A stretch of DNA of 64,000 nt from positions 1,377,501-1,441,500 of the forward strand of contig NZ_CP044126.1 of NCBI RefSeq assembly GCF_016864575.1. The letters run 5' to 3'. The stretch's first letter is position 1. Each line of letters starts with the position of its first letter. The stretch is from Rhizobium sp. BG4 (GTDB lineage: Bacteria; Pseudomonadota; Alphaproteobacteria; Rhizobiales; Rhizobiaceae). The translations under genes and the position numbers were made by a program. Shown in pieces: positions 9,714 through 19,222 of the stretch. Under the pieces are notes generated by a model that saw nothing but the letters and a program-made list of their open reading frames with translations, ran no database searches and had not been told where the DNA came from.

Positions 9714-10649
9714 ATGATGTCTTTTGCTTTCTGGCGCCCGGCGCTGCTTTTGAGCGCGATGATGCTGGCTGCGGCGGGAACGGCGCATGCCGTCGATGAG
9801 TTCGATCTGAGCCCCGCGCAACCCGCTCGTGTCCATGCGGTGAAGAACGAAGCGGCGATCGCCTCGATCCCGAAGAGCTTTGCCTTCGTCACGCCGGGCA
9901 AGTTTACCGTGGCGATCAGCCCGGGCGGACCACCGCTTGCAACCTATGCCACCGACGCGAAGACGGTCGTTGGAGCCGATCCCGAATATGCCAATGCGAT
10001 TGCAGAAAGCCTCGGGTTGGAGCTTGAAATCGTGCCGGTCGCCTGGATCGACTGGCCGCTTGGTCTTGTGTCGGGCAAGTACGACGCTGTCATTTCTAAT
10101 GTTGGCGTTACCGAAGAACGCAAGCAGAAGTTCGACTTCTCGACCTATCGCAAAGGCCTGCATGGCTTCTTCGTGAAGGGTGACAGCGCCATCGCCTCCA
10201 TCAAGGAACCGAAGGATGCGGCGGGTCTGCGCATCATCGTCGGTGCTGGGACTAACCAGGAGCGGATCCTGCTGAAATGGAGTGATGAGGACGTTGCCAC
10301 CGGCTTGAAGCCGATCGAGCTTCAATATTTCGACGACGAGGCAGCGAGCCTGCTGGCGCTGCAATCCGGTCGCGCCGACGTCATTGTTCAGCCGCATGCG
10401 CAGCTCGTCTTCATCGCCGCCCGCGACAAGAACATCAAGCGCGTGGGAACGCTGAGCGCCGGCTGGCCCGATCGCTCCGACGTCGCGATCACGACGCGCA
10501 AGGGCAGCGGCATTGCCGACACGCTGACGATCGCCACCAACGGCCTGATCAAGGACGGCACCTACGCCAAAATCCTCGATCATTGGCATCTGTCGGAGGA
10601 AGCCTTGCCTGCTTCGGAGACGAATCCACCCGGCCTGCCGAAATTCTGA
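9714..10649 (+). CDS. ABC transporter binding protein, family 3 (second of a tandem pair)
   Basis: The 311-residue secreted binding protein has a signal peptide ending near ...GTAHA-V (residue 26). It aligns end to end with the preceding gene product, sharing YATDAKTVVG, SGKYDAVISNV, TEERK, FDFSTYRK and a C-terminal NPPGLPK. AGGAG at 9702-9706 precedes two adjacent ATG codons (9714, 9717). Two diverged binders serving one fused permease-ATPase would widen the ligand range. Ligands are unknown. Confidence 0.92.
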   Translation: MMSFAFWRPALLLSAMMLAAAGTAHAVDEFDLSPAQPARVHAVKNEAAIASIPKSFAFVTPGKFTVAISPGGPPLATYATDAKTVVGADPEYANAIAESLGLELEIVPVAWIDWPLGLVSGKYDAVISNVGVTEERKQKFDFSTYRKGLHGFFVKGDSAIASIKEPKDAAGLRIIVGAGTNQERILLKWSDEDVATGLKPIELQYFDDEAASLLALQSGRADVIVQPHAQLVFIAARDKNIKRVGTLSAGWPDRSDVAITTRKGSGIADTLTIATNGLIKDGTYAKILDHWHLSEEALPASETNPPGLPKF

Positions 10650-10658
10650 GTTCCAGAG

Positions 10659-11732
10659 ATGACCAGCAATTCCATTGCGATCAAACATGTCGGGTTCCTG
10701 ACGCCCGGAAACTATCCCGAAGACGATCCCCATCGCGGGCTCGAAGAGACGCTTCTGCTCCTCGAACATGGCGAGGAGCTTGGCTTCAACAGTGCCTGGG
10801 TCAGGCAGCGGCATCTGGAGCCGGGTATTTCCTCGGCAACCGCCTTCCTAGCAGCGGCCACCCAGCGGACCGAGAGGATCGAGCTCGGCACGGCGGTCAT
10901 TCCGATCGGCTACGAAAGCCCCTATCGGCTGGCCGAGGATCTCTCGACCGTCGACGTGCTCTCCCGGGGGCGGCTCAATGTCGGGCTGAGCGCGGGACGG
11001 CCGCTCCATGCCGATCTGATCGGGCCGCTCGCTTTTGATGGCGACTGGGAGAGCCATGACTTCTCGCATGCTCGCGTTATCAGGTTCGCCGACAATCTGA
11101 AGGGACACTATCTCGGCGACGAGGAGACGCGGATCAAGACGCCCTTCGGCCCGCAGCGTCCGCGGCTCAATCCCCATGCCAAGGGCCTGATCGACCGCAT
11201 CTGGTATGGAGGAGGCTCCCTGCGCTCTGCAGCCTGGGCCGGACAGAACGGCTTCAATCTCCTGATCGGCAACGTCACGACGGGCGAGGAGACAGACGAG
11301 TTCTTTGTCGCCCAGGGACGCCAGCTCGAGCGCTACAGAAATTCCGGTGGAGCCGGGCGCCGGGTGGCGCTCGGAAGGGTCATCGTTCCCTACGACAGTG
11401 CCAGCCTGGCAACGCGCAAGCGCTACGCTGCCTATGCCGCCGGCCGTCACGAACGCACACTTGCGCCGCAGGGCGAGCGCCGCACCCTCTTTGCCCGTGA
11501 CCTCGTCGGAACCGCTGACGAAATCCTGGAGACGCTATATGCCGATCCGATCCTGCCTCATGTCGAGGAATTCCGTCTGGAGCTTCCCTATGAATTCATC
11601 GACGAGGATTACCGCCAGATTCTACACGACTTCGTGACGCTGATCGGCCCCGAACTCGGTTGGCGCCCCGCTGCGCTTCAGCCATTATCGCCGCGCGCCG
11701 GTGACGTGAGATCTTTGAAATCAGGATATTAG
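10659..11732 (+). CDS. LLM-class flavin-dependent oxidoreductase
   Basis: The 357-residue luciferase-like protein has the expected N-terminal barrel pattern (KHVGFLTPGNYPEDDP, then ELGFNSAWVRQRHLEPG) and TVDVLSRGRLNVGLSAGRP near residue 105, the usual phosphate/flavin-site region. It is shorter than the NtaA-type enzymes here. It begins nine bases after the second binding-protein gene and ends two bases before a GST-kappa-like gene, so it is in the same operon. Related proteins occur in sulfur-starvation operons, but its own substrate cannot be named. Confidence 0.88.
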   Translation: MTSNSIAIKHVGFLTPGNYPEDDPHRGLEETLLLLEHGEELGFNSAWVRQRHLEPGISSATAFLAAATQRTERIELGTAVIPIGYESPYRLAEDLSTVDVLSRGRLNVGLSAGRPLHADLIGPLAFDGDWESHDFSHARVIRFADNLKGHYLGDEETRIKTPFGPQRPRLNPHAKGLIDRIWYGGGSLRSAAWAGQNGFNLLIGNVTTGEETDEFFVAQGRQLERYRNSGGAGRRVALGRVIVPYDSASLATRKRYAAYAAGRHERTLAPQGERRTLFARDLVGTADEILETLYADPILPHVEEFRLELPYEFIDEDYRQILHDFVTLIGPELGWRPAALQPLSPRAGDVRSLKSGY

Positions 11733-11734
11733 CA

Positions 11735-12331
11735 ATGACGAAGTCCCTCGAATATTTCTTCTCCATCGGTTCTCCCTGGTCCTATATCGGCCTCGACGCC
11801 TTCGTCGATCTCGCCAAGCGGCACAAAGTGGATATAGAGCCTTTCCTGACCACCGTGATCGAGGAAAACGGCGGCATCTTCTCGCGCAACCGGCCGGAAA
11901 TCCGCCGGGCCTATTGGATGAGGGACCTGAAACGCTGGGCGAAGGTGCGCGGCAAGGAAATCTGGCTCGACAAGCGCCCGGAACTCGGTGATCCGACGCC
12001 CGCCTCCTTTCTGGTGATCGCAGCCTATCTCGACGGCAAGGATTGGGTGGGTGTCACTCGCGCGTTGCAGACCGCCTATTGGGTGGACGCACGTGATATC
12101 GGCAAACCCGAGGTGCGGGCCGAGGTCGTCACCCGAGCCGGTTTCGACGGCGAGGCACTTCTCAAGCGCCAGGGCGACGACGACGTTCAGAAGAAGTGGA
12201 GCCGCGACCGCGATCACGCCCGAAACAGCGGCGTCTTTGGTTTCCCGACATTCATCTATGACGAGGAAACCTATTGGGGTCAGGACAATCTCCCCTTCCT
12301 TGAGCGGCACTTCGAGGGTGACCGGCCCTGA
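11735..12331 (+). CDS. DsbA-fold protein, 2-hydroxychromene-2-carboxylate isomerase / GST-kappa family
   Basis: The 198-residue thioredoxin-fold protein begins EYFFSIGSPWSYIGLDAF, where SPWSY is the GST-kappa/HCCA-isomerase active-site segment carrying the glutathione-activating Ser. NSGVFGFPTFIYDEETYWGQD near the C-terminus is the cis-Pro loop of the family. In known members it carries out glutathione-dependent isomerisation or disulfide chemistry. Being the last gene of the sulfur run and two bases after an LLM gene, it may process a glutathione or thiol product. It converges on the minus-strand Lrp gene. Confidence 0.85.
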   Translation: MTKSLEYFFSIGSPWSYIGLDAFVDLAKRHKVDIEPFLTTVIEENGGIFSRNRPEIRRAYWMRDLKRWAKVRGKEIWLDKRPELGDPTPASFLVIAAYLDGKDWVGVTRALQTAYWVDARDIGKPEVRAEVVTRAGFDGEALLKRQGDDDVQKKWSRDRDHARNSGVFGFPTFIYDEETYWGQDNLPFLERHFEGDRP

Positions 12332-12439
12332 CGATCGTGTGAAAGGGCAGCAGCGTCTCGCTCCTTCCTTACCCCCAGGCAAGGCCGTCATTGCGCTGGT
12401 GGCGGCCGCCGAACGTCACAATGTCGGGTCCAATCGCGG

Positions 12440-12931
12440 CTAGCCTCCGCGTGCCGCTTTGGGATTGTTGATCTGCAGATAAGATAAGGGAAGCTCGGTC
12501 GTGTACTTCAGCTCCTGCATGGCAAAGCGCGAGTTGACGTCGCCGATCTCGATCTTCGCCACCAGCCGCTTGTAGAACGCGTCATAGCCTGCGACGTCGG
12601 GCACCACGACCCGCATCAGATAGTCGACGTCGCCGCTCATGCGGTAGAACTCGACCACTTCGGCAAAGCTTGTCACCACCTCGGAAAACCGGCGCAGCCA
12701 TTCCAGCGAATGCGCCTTGACCCGGATGGACACGAACACGGTGACGGCGGCGTTGATTTTCGCCGCGTCGAGCAGGGCAACCCGCCGGCGGATGACCTTT
12801 TCCTCCTCCAGCTTCTGAACCCTTCGCCAGCAGGGCGTGTTCGAAATGCCGACTGACTTGGCAAGCTCCGGCCCGGGGATGTCGGCGTCGCTCTGCAGCT
12901 GCGCCAGGATTTTGCGATCGACCCGATCCAT
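12440..12931 (-). CDS. Lrp/AsnC-family transcriptional regulator
   Basis: The 163-residue protein has an N-terminal AsnC-type winged helix (DRVDRKILAQLQSDADIPGPELAKSVGISNTPCWRRVQKLEEEKVI, residues 2-48) and a C-terminal ligand-binding RAM domain. It is the last gene of a three-gene minus-strand operon with the SsuD-like monooxygenase (four-base gap) and the nitroreductase. Lrp-type proteins sense small amino acids; here a sulfur amino acid is a reasonable guess. Targets could include its own operon or the divergent one at 15068. Confidence 0.92.
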   Translation of the reverse strand: MDRVDRKILAQLQSDADIPGPELAKSVGISNTPCWRRVQKLEEEKVIRRRVALLDAAKINAAVTVFVSIRVKAHSLEWLRRFSEVVTSFAEVVEFYRMSGDVDYLMRVVVPDVAGYDAFYKRLVAKIEIGDVNSRFAMQELKYTTELPLSYLQINNPKAARGG

Positions 12932-12934
12932 CTC

Positions 12935-14005
12935 TCAACCCCTCAGGAGCGGCAGCAGCTTGTCTCCCTGCCGTTTGATCTCGGCAAGGTAGGGCGTATC
13001 CGAGAGCACGAAATGCGTGATGCCGAGCTCCCGGTATTTGCGCAGCGACGACGCGACATCTTCGGCCGAGCCGACCAGCCATGTCGTTCCCGCGCCGCCG
13101 CCGCCGAATTTTCCGGGAGCGGTATAGAGGTTGTCGTCGAGCACATCGCCGCGCTCGTGCAGTTCCAGGAGACGGCGTTGGCCGACGGCGACTGAGCCAC
13201 GGTGGTCCTGCCAGCTGCCACCCTGATTTGCCGCCATGGCGGCAACCTTCTTTTCGGCATCCGCCCAGGCTTCCTCGCGCGTCTCCCGCACGAGCGTGGT
13301 GATCCTCAGGCCGAATTCCAGAGGTGCAAGATCGCGGTCGAGATCGCGGCTCAGGCGCTTCAGCCTGTCGATGCGTTCCCTGACGCCATCGAGCGGTTCG
13401 CCCCAGAAGAGCTGCACGTCCGCCTCGGTTGCGGCGACCTTTTCGGCCGCCTCCGAGGCGCCGCCGAAATAGAGCTTGGGGTGGCGGCGGTTGCCATTCC
13501 CGGCGATGCGCGGCTGGACGGTCGAGCCCTCGAGCCGGAAATGCTCGCCCGCCGAGGTGACGTTTTCTTCCGTCCAGAGGCGGCGCACGAGGCGCATGAA
13601 TTCCTTGGTGCGTGCATAGCGATGGGCCTGATCACCCTCGCTGTCGCCATAGGCGGCAAGATTGTCCTGCCCGGAGACGATATTGACGCGGACCCGGCCG
13701 CCGCTGAGGTGGTCGAGCGTTGCGGCCGCCGAAGCAAAGTTCGCCGGGCGCCAATAGCCGGGCCTGATGGCGATCAGCGGCTCGAAGGTCTTGGTGCGCG
13801 CTGCAAGCGCCGTGGCAACCGTGAACGTATCCGGCCTTCCCCAGCCGGTGCCGATCAGCGCGCCTTTCCAGCCATGATCCTCGAGCGCCTGCGCATGTTC
13901 CGTCAGCGTCTCCAGGCTGTTGTGATCGACGATGGCGCTGTCGCCGCGGTGACCGGCCTTGATGTCGTTCGGGATGTACCAGAGAAATTCGGAGCTGTTG
14001 GTCAT
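12935..14005 (-). CDS. SsuD-like alkanesulfonate monooxygenase (LLM class)
   Basis: The 356-residue LLM protein is closest in pattern to FMNH2-dependent alkanesulfonate monooxygenase: residues EPLIAIRPG, AATLDHLSGGRVRVNIVSG and HRYARTKEFMRLVRRLWTEE match the SsuD layout, and GTTWLVGSAEDVA lies near the C-terminus. SsuD-type enzymes release sulfite from C1-C8 sulfonates using reduced flavin from a reductase. The nitroreductase gene is 45 bases upstream in the same operon. The complete sulfonate-type transporter is the divergent neighbour. The exact sulfonate or sulfone is not determined. Confidence 0.88.
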   Translation of the reverse strand: MTNSSEFLWYIPNDIKAGHRGDSAIVDHNSLETLTEHAQALEDHGWKGALIGTGWGRPDTFTVATALAARTKTFEPLIAIRPGYWRPANFASAAATLDHLSGGRVRVNIVSGQDNLAAYGDSEGDQAHRYARTKEFMRLVRRLWTEENVTSAGEHFRLEGSTVQPRIAGNGNRRHPKLYFGGASEAAEKVAATEADVQLFWGEPLDGVRERIDRLKRLSRDLDRDLAPLEFGLRITTLVRETREEAWADAEKKVAAMAANQGGSWQDHRGSVAVGQRRLLELHERGDVLDDNLYTAPGKFGGGGAGTTWLVGSAEDVASSLRKYRELGITHFVLSDTPYLAEIKRQGDKLLPLLRG

Positions 14006-14049
14006 GCCTGTGCCTGCTGATCGATTTGCTGAATGAAAGGGAAGGGCGC

Positions 14050-14895
14050 TTACTTGAGCGCGAAGCCGAGCTTCCGGATGACGTCCTTCAGAACGTGACG
14101 GCCTTTCAGGGCTGCGACGGTGCCGATGCGGTTGCTGACCTGCTCGGTCCAGTCGATCCGGGGTATTGCCTGTTCCGCCTGGAAGGTTCCAAGCGCATGG
14201 TTATAGGCGTCGAGGGCAGGCCGGTGTGCACCGGGATCGTAGCGATCGCGATGGAGGATTGCTGCCTGGCCAAGCCGCGGCTTCACATCTGCGGGCCTGC
14301 CCTGATAGGGATAACCCACCGTCAGGCCGAAGACAGGGAACACGCCTTCGGGCAGCCCGAGCTCGCGCGCCACGGTTTCCGGGTCATTGCGGATGGCGCC
14401 GATATAGCAGGTGCCGAGGCCGAGGGATTCGAGCGCCACGACGGCATTCTGCGCAGCAAGAGCGGCATCGATGACACCGAGCAGGAAACTCTCGATATAA
14501 TCGAGACCTTCGGCCGTGCCGCCCCGCGTCTCAGCGATGTCACGCGGGCGGGCGAGATCGGCGAGCCAGACCAGAAGAAGCGGCGCCCCGGTGATCTGGC
14601 GCTGATTGCCGGCAACGGCATTCAGGCGATCCCTGATCTCCTTGTCTTCGACGGCGATCACGCTCCAGGCCTGGAGGTTCGATGAACTCGGCGCCGATTG
14701 AGCCGCGGCGACGGCAAGTTCGATCACATGCGCGGGCACGGATTGCGGGAGATAGTCGCGGACGCTGCGGTGAGACAGGATTGCGTCGAGCGCCTCGTTC
14801 CATTGTCCGGACAGCGCCTTATCGCTGCGATACCGGCTCTTTACGAGCGCGGTCAGTCTGTCTTCCTGTGGCGCGATGGGCGCTGACAAAGTCAT
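14050..14895 (-). CDS. Nitroreductase-family flavin oxidoreductase
   Basis: The 281-residue protein of the NfsA/FRP-like nitroreductase family carries the FMN-binding motif HRSVRDYLP (about 43-51), SAPSSSNLQAWSVIAV (about 68-83) and ALESLGLGTCYIGAIRN (about 156-172). It is the first gene of the minus-strand operon and is divergently transcribed from an LLM gene. LLM enzymes need FMNH2 and no SsuE-like reductase is seen, so supplying reduced flavin is the likely role. That role is an inference. Confidence 0.9.
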   Translation of the reverse strand: MTLSAPIAPQEDRLTALVKSRYRSDKALSGQWNEALDAILSHRSVRDYLPQSVPAHVIELAVAAAQSAPSSSNLQAWSVIAVEDKEIRDRLNAVAGNQRQITGAPLLLVWLADLARPRDIAETRGGTAEGLDYIESFLLGVIDAALAAQNAVVALESLGLGTCYIGAIRNDPETVARELGLPEGVFPVFGLTVGYPYQGRPADVKPRLGQAAILHRDRYDPGAHRPALDAYNHALGTFQAEQAIPRIDWTEQVSNRIGTVAALKGRHVLKDVIRKLGFALK

Positions 14896-14997
14896 TCATA
14901 TCTCCTTGGGCGCGATGCGGGCCGCACCGGTGAGCCGAAAACATGCCTGCTCGCGCGCAGCCTTTCCAATTACAAAAGTTCCTTCAGCGGCTTCGAA

Positions 14998-15024
14998 ATA
15001 GAATATAATTTCTATAGATATTAT
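14998..15024. promoter_or_regulatory. AT-rich dyad in the divergent sulfonate control region
   Basis: ATAGAA and TTCTAT arms (14998-15015) with a six-base spacer overlap TAGATATTAT (15015-15024), in the 172-base gap between the divergent nitroreductase and LLM genes. The TAGAyAwTAT core also occurs at 2648-2657 and 61498-61507, each time upstream of a sulfur gene. A binding site for a sulfur-responsive regulator such as a CysB-like protein is possible but unproven. Confidence 0.45.
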
Positions 15025-15067
15025 TTTTTTAATCCTAGCCTGATTGCTCCTTCGAACGGAGCTCGAA

Positions 15068-16420
15068 ATGGCTGAACGATCGCAACTCAGGCTCGGCGCC
15101 TTTCTCTACCCGACCGGACATCACATTGCCGCTTGGCGTCATCCGGATGCGCAGGCCGATGCCGGCTCCAACTTCGCCCATTACGTGGAACTGGCGCAGC
15201 TCGCCGAGCGCGGCAAGTTCGACCTGATCTTCATGGCCGATGGCGTCGGGACGCGGGGCACCGATATCGAGGCCTTGAGCCGCACCGCGACGCGCTATGT
15301 CGCGCAGTTCGAGCCGATCACGCTGCTCTCGGCGCTGGCGGCGGTCACCCGCAATATCGGCTTCGTCGCCACCGCCTCGACATCCTATAACGAGCCCTAT
15401 CATATCGCCCGCAAATTCGCCTCGCTCGACCATATCAGCGGCGGACGGGCAGGATGGAACCTCGTAACCTCGTCCAGCGAGCACGAAGCGCACAATTTCG
15501 GCCGCGACGAGCATTATGCCCATGGCGAGCGCTACGAGCGCGCCGAGGAATTCGCCGATGTCGTGACCGGGCTGTGGGATACCTGGGAAGAGGGCGCCTT
15601 CCCGCGCGACAAGCAGAGCGGCCTCTATTTCGATCCCGACAAGCAGCATGTCCTCAATCACAAGGGCAAGTTCTTCAAGGTTCGCGGGCCGCTGAACGTT
15701 GCCCGTTCGCCCCAGGGACATCCGGTGCTCGTTCAGGCTGGCTCTTCCGAGCCCGGCAAGGAACTTGCGGCGCGCACCGCCGAAGTGGTCTTTACCGCCC
15801 ACCAGACATTCGAGGATGCCCGCGCCTTCTACACCGATCTCAAGGGGCGCCTGCGCAAATACGGCCGTCACGCCGATGATCTGAAGGTCATGCCCGGCAT
15901 CTTTCCCGTCGTCGGCCTTACGATCGCGGAGGCGGAAGAGAAGTTCGAACAGATCCAGGAGCTGATCCATCCGGTCGTCGGCCTGGCTTTGCTGAGCGGC
16001 ATGACCGGCGGCGTCGATCTCTCCGCCTATCCCCTCGACGGGCCGGTTCCTGCGCTGCCGGAGACCAATGCCAGCAAGAGCCGCCAGCGCCTGCTGCTCG
16101 ATCTCGCCCATCGTGAGAACCTGACGATCCGCCAGCTTTATCTGAGGATCGCCGGCGCGCGCGGCCACCGGCAGATCGTCGGCACGCCGGCGCAGATCGC
16201 CGACGAGATGCAGCACTGGTTCACGGGCGGAGCCGCCGATGGCTTCAACATCATGCCCCCGCATCTGCCCGTTGGTCTTCACCATTTCGTCGATCTCGTG
16301 CTGCCTGAGCTGCGCCGCCGCGGCCTGTTCCGCAACGAATATGAAGGCACGACGCTGCGCCAGAATCTGGGGCTGCGCACACCGCAGCATCCGGCATCCG
16401 CCCCTCTTGCCGCCGAGTAG
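15068..16420 (+). CDS. FMN-dependent monooxygenase, NtaA/DmoA family
   Basis: The 450-residue long-type LLM protein carries LGAFLYPTGHHIAAW at the N-terminus, GGRAGWNLVTSSSEHEAHNFG at about 118-138 and AADGFNIMPPHLP near 395, all hallmarks of the NtaA/SnaA/DszA/DmoA branch. ATG 15068 is chosen because GGAG lies seven bases upstream; an in-frame TTG at 15044 has no such site. It is followed seven bases later by the ATPase of a sulfonate-type transporter, so the imported compound is probably its substrate or is converted to it. Sulfonates, sulfones or thioethers are all possible. Confidence 0.9.
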   Translation: MAERSQLRLGAFLYPTGHHIAAWRHPDAQADAGSNFAHYVELAQLAERGKFDLIFMADGVGTRGTDIEALSRTATRYVAQFEPITLLSALAAVTRNIGFVATASTSYNEPYHIARKFASLDHISGGRAGWNLVTSSSEHEAHNFGRDEHYAHGERYERAEEFADVVTGLWDTWEEGAFPRDKQSGLYFDPDKQHVLNHKGKFFKVRGPLNVARSPQGHPVLVQAGSSEPGKELAARTAEVVFTAHQTFEDARAFYTDLKGRLRKYGRHADDLKVMPGIFPVVGLTIAEAEEKFEQIQELIHPVVGLALLSGMTGGVDLSAYPLDGPVPALPETNASKSRQRLLLDLAHRENLTIRQLYLRIAGARGHRQIVGTPAQIADEMQHWFTGGAADGFNIMPPHLPVGLHHFVDLVLPELRRRGLFRNEYEGTTLRQNLGLRTPQHPASAPLAAE

Positions 16421-16427
16421 GATCACC

Positions 16428-17263
16428 ATGAGCATCGCCCATCTCCAGGCCGACCACATCACCCGCCGCTTCAAGATCGGCAACGATACGCTGACTGCCC
16501 TCGACGATGTCAGCGTCGATGTCGCGAAGGGCGAATTCGTCACCATCGTCGGCGCCAGCGGCTGCGGAAAATCGACTCTGTTGCGGCTGCTTGCCGGTCT
16601 CGACGTCACCACCGCGGGGCGCATCCGCCACGGTGGCGCCGAGGTGCACGAGCCGAGCCTCGACCGCGGCATCGTCTTCCAGGAGCCGCGGCTGTTCCCC
16701 TGGCTGACGGTCGAGCAGAATGTCGCCCTCGGTCTCCTGAACACCAGGCTACCGAAGGCTCGCAAGGCCGAGCTGGTGCGCGAGCATCTCGAGCTCGTCG
16801 GTCTAGGCGGCTTTGCCACCGTCTATCCGCATCAGCTTTCCGGCGGCATGGCGCAGCGCGCCGGTATCGCGCGCGGACTGGTCAACCGTCCGAATGTGCT
16901 GCTGCTCGACGAACCCTTCGGCGCGCTCGACGCGATCACCAAGGCGCGCCTTCAGGACGAGCTCCAGGACATCTGGGCCAAGGAAGGCATCACCATGGTG
17001 CTCGTCACCCATGATGTCGAAGAGGCGGTCTATCTCGGCGACAGGGTGGTGGTGATGTCGCCGCGTCCGGCCGGGTGCGCGAGATCATTCCGGTTACGAT
17101 CGACCGCCCGCGCCGGCGCACGTCGGCGGAGATCGCCGCAGTGCGCGACCGCGTTCTCAACAGCCTGCATGCCACCGGCGAAGTTGCCGCTCCTGCAGCC
17201 CCGCGCCCGCTGCGCGCGCCCGAACAGGATCGCCCGCGGCCGGCGATCGCCATTGCACGATAA
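16428..17263 (+). CDS. Sulfonate/nitrate-type ABC transporter ATPase (frameshifted near its 3' end)
   Basis: The SsuB/TauB-like ATPase has Walker A GASGCGKST at 42-50, signature LSGGMAQR, Walker B VLLLDEPFGALD and a switch His in LVTHDVEEAVYLGDR. After VVVMSPRP (about 17068) the frame changes: read straight on, it gives an Arg-rich unnatural tail to 17285, while the neighbouring frame gives a normal ending REIIPVTIDRPRRRTSAEIA...IAIAR to the stop at 17263. One extra G in the GG at 17069-17070 restores RPGRVREIIPV, the usual family sequence. The core is intact. A homopolymer sequencing error is the simplest explanation. Confidence 0.88.
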
Positions 17264-17281
17264 GCATCAACGGAGACCATC

Positions 17282-18358
17282 ATGAAACGCATCACCTTTA
17301 CCCGCCTGGCCGCCGCCCTCGCCATTCTGCTTGCGGCGACGGCAACATCGGCACGCGCCGAGGATCCACTTGTCATCCATGTCGGCTATGCCGCGATCGG
17401 CATCGACAACCGCCCCTATTCGGAAGGCACCTCGGCCGCGACCGCGCGGGCCGGCGAATTCCTGGAGAAGGAATTTGCCAATGATCCCAACATCAAGATC
17501 GAGTGGACCTTCTTCAAGGGCGCCGGTCCCGCCGTCAACGAGGGCTTCGCCAACGACCAGCTCGACTTCGCCTATCAGGGCGACCTGCCGGCGCTGATCG
17601 GCCGCGCCACCGGGCTGAAGACCAAGTACCTGCTGGCAAGCGGCGCACGCAAGCCGCTCTACCTCGCCGTCGCCAAGGATTCCGGCATCAAGTCGATCGA
17701 GGATCTGAAGGGGCGCAAGATCGCGCTGCAGCGCGGCACCAACGGCCACCTGGCGGCGATCAAGATCCTGGAAGCGCATGGCCTGACCGAACGCGATGTA
17801 CAGGTCGTCAATCTCGATAGTGCTGGCACCGTTGCAGCTTTGACCAGCAAGGATATCGATGCCGCCTTTGGCGATACGCAGCTGATCAATCTCGCCGCCA
17901 AGGGTGCCGCGGACGTCATCTACACGACGAAGGGTGACGATCCGCGCTTCGGCCGCAACGCCGGCATCATCGGCCGCGAGGCCTTCATCGATGCCCATCC
18001 CGAAATCACCCAGCGCGTCGTCGACGCCTTCGTCAAGGCCGCAAAGTGGTCGTCCGACGAGCCGAACCGCGCCGCACTCTTCGAGCTCTGGCACAAATCC
18101 GGCACGGCAATCCCGATCCTCGAGGAGTACTTCAAGGGCGATACGCTGGCCTACCGCAATTCGCCGCTGATCGATGATCTCCTGGTGTCGCAGTACACGG
18201 AGCAGGCGGCCAAGAGTAAGGAATTCGGCCTGATCCGCCGCGATGTCGATCTCAAGGGCTGGTTCGAACCGAAATATCTCGACAACGCGATCGAGCGTCT
18301 CGGCTTCAAGAACTTCTGGCAGGCCTATGGCGCCGACGGCAAGCCCGTCGCGTCGTGA
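17282..18358 (+). CDS. Sulfonate-type ABC transporter substrate-binding protein
   Basis: The 358-residue SsuA/NrtA-like binder has a signal peptide ending near TSARA-E (residue 27). Typical features are HVGYAAIGIDNRPY, IEWTFFKGAGPAVNEGFANDQLDFAYQGDLPALIG, and LKGRKIALQRGTNGHLAAIKILEAHGL. It follows the ATPase gene by 18 bases and precedes two permease genes. Ligands of this family include aliphatic sulfonates, taurine and nitrate; the adjoining LLM enzymes point to an organosulfur compound. Confidence 0.92.
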   Translation: MKRITFTRLAAALAILLAATATSARAEDPLVIHVGYAAIGIDNRPYSEGTSAATARAGEFLEKEFANDPNIKIEWTFFKGAGPAVNEGFANDQLDFAYQGDLPALIGRATGLKTKYLLASGARKPLYLAVAKDSGIKSIEDLKGRKIALQRGTNGHLAAIKILEAHGLTERDVQVVNLDSAGTVAALTSKDIDAAFGDTQLINLAAKGAADVIYTTKGDDPRFGRNAGIIGREAFIDAHPEITQRVVDAFVKAAKWSSDEPNRAALFELWHKSGTAIPILEEYFKGDTLAYRNSPLIDDLLVSQYTEQAAKSKEFGLIRRDVDLKGWFEPKYLDNAIERLGFKNFWQAYGADGKPVAS

Positions 18359-18394
18359 TCTTGCTGACCGAACAGCCTGAGTGAAAGACCTGGC

Positions 18395-19219
<825 letters not shown>

Positions 19220-19222
19220 GCG

